Shown here in pieces: positions 56,887 to 64,000 of a stretch of DNA of 64,000 bases; position 1 is the stretch's first letter; every line of letters begins with the position of its first letter. A program made the translations under genes and the position numbers. This DNA comes from Rostrohypoxylon terebratum (Eukaryota > Ascomycota > Sordariomycetes > Xylariales > Hypoxylaceae): positions 1 through 64,000 of the forward strand of contig MU385877.1 in the NCBI GenBank assembly GCA_022497145.1, written 5' to 3'. The notes beneath the pieces were generated by a model. That model worked only from the letters and a program-made list of their open reading frames with translations. It did no database searches and had not been told where the DNA came from.

Positions 56887-57653
56887 ACTCTGAGAACTGA
56901 GAGAGTCGTTTGCGCTGCTGCGCTGAAAGGATAGGTTCATACGCGACGTATAAGACTTTAAAGTACACCAAATCTGGGTTTATTAATTCTCTTCATTTTT
57001 GATATTGAGCACCTCTAACGAGATAAGTTGATTGCAGATGGCTGTTGAACAGGTATATGGAGAGCTATGGACGATATGGAGGTCGTAATCAGAGCATAAA
57101 TGTTGATATGTGAAAGGGGTAACACGATATGAAGCTGGAGACCAAAAGATTTTTAAGAGATCCCAAGGTGGAATTTAATGTGTGAAGATTGGGAGTAGTA
57201 CTAGTACTATTGGGATCCATCCACTATCCAATAATATAACTCAATTGAGAGCCCATTCTGTTATTGTTACCCGTGGACCCCACCTAAACACCTAAACAGT
57301 ACAATATTGAATACCTACTACTGACCCTAGGGCCTAACTTACCCCGGATTTGAAAATCGGGGCTAGCAGAGATCTCCGAAAAGCGAAAGGAAAGATCAAC
57401 TTCAAATCCATGTTGGAGAGGAGAAAAATTCACTAAAGACGCAAGAACTTCCCAGCTTCAATGTTCTTCATTTTGTACTTCTCCTTCAGCCAATTCTGCT
57501 AAGGACCAAACAGCCATAATCTCTAGAAGATTTGGCTATTTGGTACTGGCCATTCATTTACATCTGGACTAAGTACTGCGTTTGTTTTTAACACCTCGAA
57601 TACCTCGAATACCTCGAACAGTACAACCTCGACACGTGCATAGACGAACGTCG
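56887..57653. other. intergenic
   Basis: No gene supported. Direct repeats of AATACCTCG lie at 57599-57616, just upstream of AIM11. Confidence 0.5.
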
Positions 57654-58259
57654 ATGTGGTCGTTCGGGACTACAATGACAATGGCGAAGGATAGAGAGCC
57701 CTCCCAAGAAAAACCCATCTCGCCTCCAACATCTTCTTCAGAGCCTCTGCAACCTATGCGACCTGTCCAACCTATCCAACCTATCGAAAACGCGATACAG
57801 CCTTCTGAATCTCGACTGTCAGTTTTCTCGCAACGTTCGCTAAAACAATTGGGCTTGTTCTTCGGAGGCGCAGGTTTCATGTTCCTTTCAACTTTGGTCA
57901 CTAGGCGCGCAGTAGCCAGGAAATACATGGCCACGGCTCCTAAATTCTATAGCCCAAGTAACAGACCAGTAAACAAAATACAATCCGACAATTCCTTGAT
58001 AGCTCTAGAGGCTCTGAAACTAGCCACCATTAACGTGATGGGATTTGGAATCATGTTTGCCGGCGGCCTATCATGGGCTTTTGACGTCTCCAGCGTCGAC
58101 GACATAAGGAGGATGGCGCGACGGAATTATGAGAAGCAAGGTGTCCCGGCCGATGAGGAGGCGGAACGAGAGATCGAAGAATGGATCGCAGGCGTTCTGG
58201 GGAGGAAAGAGAAGAGGGAAGAGGAAGAGCAAGCCAAACCTCCAATCAAAAACGACTAG
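57654..58259 (+). CDS. AIM11: Aim11-like mitochondrial membrane protein
   Basis: Single exon, 201 aa from the first ATG (MWSFGTTMTMAKDREPSQEK). The family (altered inheritance of mitochondria 11) is a two-helix membrane protein of unclear function. Conserved core: SVFSQRSLKQLGLFFGGAGF, MFLSTLVTRRAVARKYMATA, FYSPSNRPVNK, SLIALEALKLATINVMGFGI and MFAGGLSWAFDVSSVDDIRR, followed by a Glu/Lys-rich coiled tail (EEAEREIEEWIAGVL). Hydrophobic helices lie at about 67-90 and 130-155. The region before residue 60 is Pro/Gln-rich and poorly conserved. A downstream ATG (57675) in the same frame is possible. Confidence 0.87.
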   Translation: MWSFGTTMTMAKDREPSQEKPISPPTSSSEPLQPMRPVQPIQPIENAIQPSESRLSVFSQRSLKQLGLFFGGAGFMFLSTLVTRRAVARKYMATAPKFYSPSNRPVNKIQSDNSLIALEALKLATINVMGFGIMFAGGLSWAFDVSSVDDIRRMARRNYEKQGVPADEEAEREIEEWIAGVLGRKEKREEEEQAKPPIKND

Positions 58260-59120
58260 ACGTCATAAATAATTCCAACAAGAAAGCCAGCCAACGAGAC
58301 GGAGAGTGAGATCTATGCCTAAGACCCAACGATATTCACGATACACGATACTCGATCCTCAACGCTCAATTGCCAGATCCAGTGACTTCCAAGGTTGGCG
58401 CGGTGTATGCCCGCTAGTCCCTCATACCGAGCTATGGTCGGTATTTAAGTCTTAGGCATACATGGATATATCATCGACGATTTCGTGGTTGGTGGCATGC
58501 ACTAAAGAGTTTCGAATCAGCCAGCCAGCCAGCCAGCTAGTTAAGCCACCCGATCTCGCTTCGTACACATCTATATCCCAAGTTAGGTACCTATACTATT
58601 ACAACCAACTACTTTAGTACCTATACTACACCTCTACTAATGATGTCTTGGTATCGTCCTGTTACTCACCGTCATCGGAGTTGCATTGATTGATCGTTTC
58701 CAACCTTACGTTGTAGAGGCGCTGATCATTCAGCGTTGCTACCTAAGACCAGCCAGTCTATTCTATGCTCACCGCCTGTCATATTTCTTGTAGGGCTATC
58801 TTCAAGAGGTAGATGGCCAAATTTGGTCTAGGTGGTACTACAAGTGCGTGTATTGAAGACTATTAACGATCCTAGTCCTATGCGTCTCGAGGATCTTGGT
58901 TTCGCCTACCCTTTGCTTTTCGAGGTCTCACACCTATTGCAATGCTTGCGTCCGAGAGGCTCTTTGCGTGCGCGTCTACTAAGGCCTTAACCCTAGCGGC
59001 TCGAGATCTTCAACTTATAGCAGCAGCGCCCCTGGCATGCTTGTCAAGTTTCGAGACCACTATACTCGCCTATTGACGCGCAGCCATGTATGATTCACAG
59101 CAAGAACAAAAGCAGAAGCC
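58260..59120. other. intergenic with CAGC tandem
   Basis: CAGC units form a short tandem at about 58519-58538. No gene supported. Confidence 0.5.
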
Positions 59121-60385
59121 ATGGCCGAATATAATGTATCTGTTCGCAACTATCGTTGGTCCCATCAAAATATACTCGTCCGGTCACCTGTTCTAGACCT
59201 CACATCTGCTTTGCCAACAGTAATCGTTCAACCGCTAGAAGGCACAAATAAACAAGAGCCGCGAGTACTCAACACGACCGATTTGAGAGATGACACCCCA
59301 GGCGGCATTTACAAGGCCGAGGCTCATGGTGTCATAGCATTACCCGAACTGTTGGCCGATAAGTCTCCGGTATGGGTGCCCATACATAGCCATAGCTACG
59401 CCTGCAAAGAAAAGGAGGTCTACGTTGTTAACTTGGCCACATTTGAGGCTTCTAAAGTCCCCATAGCCCATATATGTTGGGTCCCAGGCTACATAGCACC
59501 AGACGACGTGCTGTACACAATCATTGGTGCCCCACGAAACTTTTTGCGGAAAACACGGGTTTTGGCCCTCGCTCAGGAGCTCGTGTTTCCAAAGAGAACT
59601 AAACAAGTCCTCCTTGACCCAGATCTTGCTCGAAGACCTCGATGTTCCTCGACTCACGCGCTCCGTTTGTAGCTCTCGAAGTAGTTCTGGAGGCTCTAGT
59701 GATGATGATTCAATATTCGACAAGCCTACGTACATGCCGCTGATAGAGGCCCCAAGGGTATGCAGCTTCGAATCCCCGAATCTCTGAATATTGCAACTAG
59801 GACGGCAGTACCGAAGAGATAGAATGCAGACGCTAATATCGCCAGCAACATTCCTATAGTTGCGATTGTAGATATCCCGGTTTACGCCCTACATATTTCG
59901 ATCCCAGCCCGAGTCATCGTCACGTTACAGATGAAGAGTGTTCCCTTGGCTCTACTCACGTGAATCATTGCGTCTTCGCGGATCATTCGCCTACTAAGTG
60001 CGTCATCTCTATCTCTGGAGAAGAACACAAATGCTGTGTCTATCTATTGGAAGTGATAGAGTCTGATTTCAAAATGATATTCGGAAAAGACGGCCTCGCT
60101 GATGTTGGAGACTTGTGTGGGAATACGGAGAGGGAATTGGGCGACGTGCTTCCCGTTATGGATCTCGAATCGTCTTTTATTGATTCACCTTCTCCGACTT
60201 ACCTATCTGAATTAGAGGCCGGTGGGCAACCGGCAACTGCGGACTCGGAAACCCCTACTGACGTGGAACGACTCTATGTACCAAGCTCGCCCATTTCCAC
60301 CGAGACTGTTGAAGAACTAACTTGCGATTCGTACGTGAATTTTGAGCGCTACAGTTCTCCGGAGCCGAAAGACATGGAATTCTGA
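59121..60385 (+). CDS. uncharacterised fungal protein, about 378 aa
   Basis: Proposed exons 59121-59582, 59623-59757, 59846-60385 (frame closes to 378 aa). Exon 1 reads as a folded domain: MAEYNVSVRNYRWSHQNILV, PGGIYKAEAHGVIALPELLA, SPVWVPIHSHSYACKEKEVY, ICWVPGYIAPDDVLYTIIGA. Exon 2 is Ser-rich with an acidic patch (SVCSSRSSSGGSSDDDSIFD). Exon 3 contains NHCVFADHSPTKCVISISGE, EHKCCVYLLEVIESDFKMIF and an acidic Ser/Pro/Thr-rich tail. Intron 2 (GTATGC to CGCCAG, CTAAT branch) is good; intron 1 would be only 40 nt, so that junction is doubtful. I do not recognise the family. Cytosolic or nuclear location is likely (no signal peptide or membrane helix). Confidence 0.55.
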
Positions 60386-60915
60386 CTGTGGTCTTCTCAT
60401 ATTTTCTGCACTTATTCCAAGCAATATTGAGATTAATATGAGCGAACGGATCTTAGAGGGTTGAGTGGATTTATAAGTAAGAGGGCCAGCGATGCTTTTT
60501 GCTTCATAAAATCTAGCACAGGGAGTAGCGATATCCATTATTTTATGGTTTTTAGTTATGGATTTGCGTGGACTCCAAGAAAGCTACGTCAACTAGTTAA
60601 TATATGATATGACATTGCCCTGTCTCCTATTTCTATACCTATTTCTATTTCTACCTGCCTGCATACGTACCTAGCTATGGTGGTTTGAAAGAAGCGCTGT
60701 GTTACTTTTCACAATCAGATGTCACCATCCATGGATGTCATTATGTCATCTCATCCAGCCTGTATTCCAGTAGCAAACAATGTTAGGGCACAGACCTAGC
60801 ATTCTAATTCGCCCGCCTTTTCCAATCTCCACCCACAAAAAACTTCTTAGCGAATCAATAGTGTTTCTTCGTATGAAAATGTATTATATATTTAATTATC
60901 AGGCAAATCAATAAC
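60386..60915. other. intergenic
   Basis: No gene supported. One CATCCATGGATG palindrome is at 60726-60737. Confidence 0.5.
60726..60737. repeat. CATCCATGGATG palindrome, copy 4
   Basis: Exact 12-bp palindrome about 180 bp upstream of the tRNA-Val gene. Confidence 0.95.
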
Positions 60916-60989
60916 GGTCGGATGGTGTAGTTGGTTATCACGTCAGTCTAACACACTGAAGGTCCCCAGTTCGAGCCTGGGTTCGATCA
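60916..60989 (+). tRNA. tRNA-Val (AAC anticodon)
   Basis: 74 nt without an intron. Acceptor stem GGTCGGA pairs with TTCGATC (G-T wobbles at two positions), discriminator A. D arm GTGTAGTTGGTTATCAC, anticodon loop CTAACAC (AAC), T arm CCCAGTTCGAGCCTGGG. A short T run follows (about 60994) as a likely Pol III terminator. Confidence 0.95.
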
Positions 60990-61696
60990 ATTGATTTTTT
61001 GCTTTTTGTGATATCTGAGACTTGCTTTTGATAGCGTCGCATTTTTGCTTTTTCTGTAGATAATCTAATGCCCGATTTATTGAATCCTGGCCCGCTCTCG
61101 CGAGGATGTGATATATCATATGACTTGTAACTTTTCGACGTCCGAGGTAAAACTTCACGGTCTAGATACGAACATTTAAGTGTAGGCAATGCTGCTTTTT
61201 ATCATGAATTCGCGCTAGTAGTTAGCATGAGTTCATTAGGAGAATAGGCACGACATTTTACTCCTCAGGGTACGAGATAAAATATGCAATTGATAGGTTA
61301 GTCTATTGAGTATCCTGTATTCCCGCGTCTAATCCACGACCGCAATGCATGCCCTGTCCAGTAATTGGCTACATGAAATGATGCTACACAATCGTGCTAA
61401 CGATGTCTTGATACAACTATGATGCACATACGTATATCTAGGTAGGAAGGTAGGAAGGTAGGAGGTAGGTTTGTAGGTAATGAGCCAGGAGTAAGTGTGA
61501 GGGAAACGTGATACTACACAGAAATGCAGATATTTCTTCGGCATCGCGTGTCGTCTAGACTCGGCGACGTTTCACTGTCTGCACAGGTCTGTTTTCTCCT
61601 TCTCTTTTTCACGATTTGTGATTGTTATCATCGTCACTATGTTGTCTTATTCGGCGCATCCCGTCGTAGGGTTGGGCTCATGAGGAACTATCCAGA
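60990..61696. other. intergenic
   Basis: No gene supported. GGTAGGAA-type tandem units lie at 61440-61470. Minus ORFs overlapping the tRNA are artefacts. Confidence 0.5.
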
Positions 61697-63280
61697 TTAC
61701 CGGGCCGTCTCGAAACTACTTCTGCGACCCCAGTTTCGAGGCTGGTGCTTTAGAAATGCGCCCACGGCACCTAGGTATCCCTCGTGCCGTAAGAAGTACG
61801 CTTGTTTCTCCCCCTTACTCCAAAATTTGATAGCGTAGCTCAGGGTGTTCATGGTCTGAGGGTGACCGCGAATGAAGGATCCGCCAAAATAGATGCGGGA
61901 AAGGCCGTGCACTTGCGACTGTAGGTATGATATCTGACCGATATTATTACTGATAGCGTAAAGTAAAGATCGTGAAATATCGGCGCTAGAAAAGCGCGAT
62001 CGAGCTAGTTCGCTAGCTCTAGAGGATGTAGGACGAGCTTGCGGAGGTTGTTGTGGCTGTTGCGCTTGCGCTTGCGTGGAAGTGGCTTGGTCCGAAGTCT
62101 GTTGCGAAGTCTGTTGCTCTTGCCTCCGATTTTGGTCATCGCCGTTGGAAAGCCCACCCGTATCCTCGGCCTCGTTCTCCGCTTCTCGCTTCATGCGGAA
62201 AACCTTACCGAAAGAACTAGCGATCGTAGTGCTCTTTAGACCAATTTTACCGTAGTCAGTACCGTAGATGTCGCCGACTAGCATGTCCACTTTAGCGTTG
62301 TCACCATGCGCGGCCATATCTAACATCTCGTCGAACGATTCGGCAGGGGTAAGAAGCGACAGGATGCCCCACAATGTACCCCCTCCGAGAGATGTACCGC
62401 CGACACGTTCATATGTCCGCGGTCCAGAGACTTTAAGGATACTAACGCCAGAACCTATATTCACTAGCATATAGGGGTATATATTAGCATTAGGAGAAGC
62501 GAAGTGCATCGGATCCGTTTCGGAATATGTGAAGACTTCGCGGGGTATCTCGGTAATGAAAAAGTCGAGACCTGTCGCACCGTTAATATTTCAGTCTCTT
62601 TCAGTCTCTAATTTAGCGAAAACTGATATGGCCAGAGACGACTCACCAATTATCAAACACTCCATCTCGTCTTCTCTCAGAACGTCAACATCGAGTCGTT
62701 GTCTTATCCTGTCGTAGTACTTGTATGCGCCGCCCCCGGTTGCCATGACGCACAATTCGCCCGGCTTAGAGCCATTGAGAGCCAATTGCTTGTCTTTGAG
62801 GTGTCGCATGAATTCTATACAATCGTCAACGCGATCCGTTTCGAAAGATTGAAAGTTGAGTCGCCCGCCTGGGTCGGTCGAATGCGCTTCGCGGGAGAAA
62901 TAGACGAGTTTTGCTAAGGATCCACCGATCTAGAGGAAGCAATTGAGTGGTGAGTCTGGAGGCGCAAACTCATATTAAGTGAAGCTTACATCTACAGCGA
63001 TATGACTAATAATAGCTGTATGATTTGGGAGGCGGATGTCCTTTGTCTCATGGTAACTATTCCCACCTGACCCAGACGGATTGGCCGGGGTACCTGGCTG
63101 TTCGGGAGTGTCGACGATGAATGCGCCTTTGACATTGATGCGGACGGAACCGGGATGGGTGATAGTGCTATCGATCTCAGCCGTGCTTGTCATAGTTCGC
63201 GGTCTTCCGGTCGCCTGCTGCGTCGCATCGTCTTCTCTGTCCTCGATTGCGACTTCGGCTTGGTAGTGATCGCCAGACAT
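61697..63280 (-). CDS. CAB1: pantothenate kinase (eukaryotic type II, Cab1-like)
   Basis: Catalyses ATP-dependent phosphorylation of pantothenate, the first step of coenzyme A synthesis. Minus-strand exons 63280-62990, 62929-62647, 62571-61697; 482 aa. ASKHA-fold motifs: HIAVDIGGSLAKLVYFSREA (phosphate 1), CVMATGGGAYKYYDRIRQRL, ECLIIGLDFFITEIPREVFT, YPYMLVNIGSGVSILKVSGP, RTYERVGGTSLGGGTLWGIL (adenosine region), GDIYGTDYGKIGLKSTTIAS, SLLYAISNNIGQISYLQSQV and IYFGGSFIRGHPQTMNTLSY. A fungus-typical Gln/Ser-rich insertion (NRRQEQQTSQQTSDQATSTQ) sits in the C-terminal half. The first 80 residues are a variable extension. All catalytic motifs look intact. Confidence 0.93.
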
Positions 63281-64000
63281 CGTTTTTTTCGCTCGCTTGG
63301 GGCTGGACCGAGTCAAACTAGTGCAAGAGGGGGAGTTTTAGGGAATCAATTTATAATCGAGGGAGGGAATTGGAAGCTTCTGTTGGCTCAGAAGCCTGAG
63401 AGTGGAAGGTGATCAAGGAGGCATGAATTCTCGGTTCACTGTGTAGCGTCAAATATCAGGTGTGTGTTCGTGTTCGGTGGGATAGAGATATCGGCTTATG
63501 AGCTTATGAGTATAGTAATTGAAACATCTAGATTATTCAAGGCATATCCGGTTAACGGAGTTGATTTGAAGGGTCAAAAGAACGATTCGGTTTTTTTTTT
63601 TTTTTTTTTTTGGTGGGACGAGTTTGAAAATGGGTTGGATCTTATGGATCTTATGGAGCCATAAGTTCAACGACAAGGCAATCACAAGGCACTATCAAGG
63701 CAGTTTCTACGCCAGTTTTCTTAGCTCGAACAATTGAGATCAGCTCATTGGATCACTGCGACATTGTATCCCCGCAGTGACATGCCACCGCTTTATCGAT
63801 AAAAAAGTACCTAAGTGGGCATTTGGAACGTGCTTGAATTTCAATAAACTTCCCGCCTCCAGACTTCGCAGGCGGGCAGCCCTGGAGGGTAATGCCCCAA
63901 GTTCCAACAGCTACCCCCCGCCCTCCTACGTAACCGTGTAACGTGCCAATCTGCGGTCCTGCCCGTCGTGCTATGCGACTACCCAAGGCTCCACTTATTT
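63281..64000. other. upstream region of CAB1, window end
   Basis: No gene supported. A run of 21 T lies at 63591-63611. The minus ORF 63753-63986 has no recognised feature. Confidence 0.5.

Noticed and set aside
56855..56890. tRNA T-arm-like string GGATTCGAACTCC
   Set aside because: Stem bases do not pair as a T arm, and no acceptor, D or anticodon arm is present on either strand.
1..64000. CRISPR arrays, prokaryotic operons, rRNA, transposase genes
   Set aside because: No regularly spaced direct repeats, ribosome-binding sites, rRNA segments or DDE/reverse transcriptase motifs were seen; the DNA is eukaryotic nuclear.

Overview
This window is nuclear DNA from a filamentous ascomycete (Pezizomycotina, probably Sordariomycetes). 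Evidence: protein-coding genes interrupted by short introns (mostly 50-70 nt with GTAAGT-like donors), two nuclear tRNA-Val genes, and fungus-specific families (Dur3, Skt5/Chs4, Cbp4, Aim11, Ivy1, DUF7704, ascomycete Nup53). The species cannot be named from the sequence. Spliced models below were built by hand from splice signals, frame closure and family similarity recalled from memory; no search was run.

Layout. 1-12 kb is gene-poor and repeat-rich: a C/G homopolymer block, an ORF broken by one in-frame stop (1517-1930), a Dur3 urea permease, a possible 71-aa two-exon gene, a tRNA-Val, a LigB/DODA-type extradiol dioxygenase with an N-terminal membrane segment, and a small membrane-protein gene with an apparent frameshift. 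12-28 kb is gene-dense: acyl-protein thioesterase, Ivy1-like protein, Nup53, Fmp46-like protein, a 1,369-aa protein with an RRM-like domain, and a divergent pair of complex I B8 (NDUFA2) and mitochondrial pyruvate carrier. 28-29 kb holds a decayed metzincin protease. 29-46 kb: Skt5/Chs4 with a CaaX end, Cbp4, a SET-domain methyltransferase, a DCAF11/LEC14B-type WD40 protein, Sec61 gamma, an RRM/GGM-rich RNA-binding protein and a DUF7704 membrane protein. 46-64 kb: a double-Myb telobox protein, RPS4, a 2OG-Fe(II) dioxygenase (prolyl 4-hydroxylase type), an orphan ORF, Aim11, an unassigned gene, a second tRNA-Val and pantothenate kinase.

The gene content is mostly housekeeping, with an over-representation of small mitochondrial proteins (Fmp46, NDUFA2, MPC, Cbp4, Aim11). 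No transposase, CRISPR array, rRNA or biosynthetic gene cluster was recognised. The intergenic DNA carries two kinds of dispersed short palindromic words: CCTAGGTACC-like strings nearly everywhere and four exact copies of CATCCATGGATG. The items most worth following up are the single-stop ORF at 1.5 kb, the RRM-like giant at 21-25 kb, the enriched palindromes, the two start sites of the thioesterase and the single-copy relics of broken genes.
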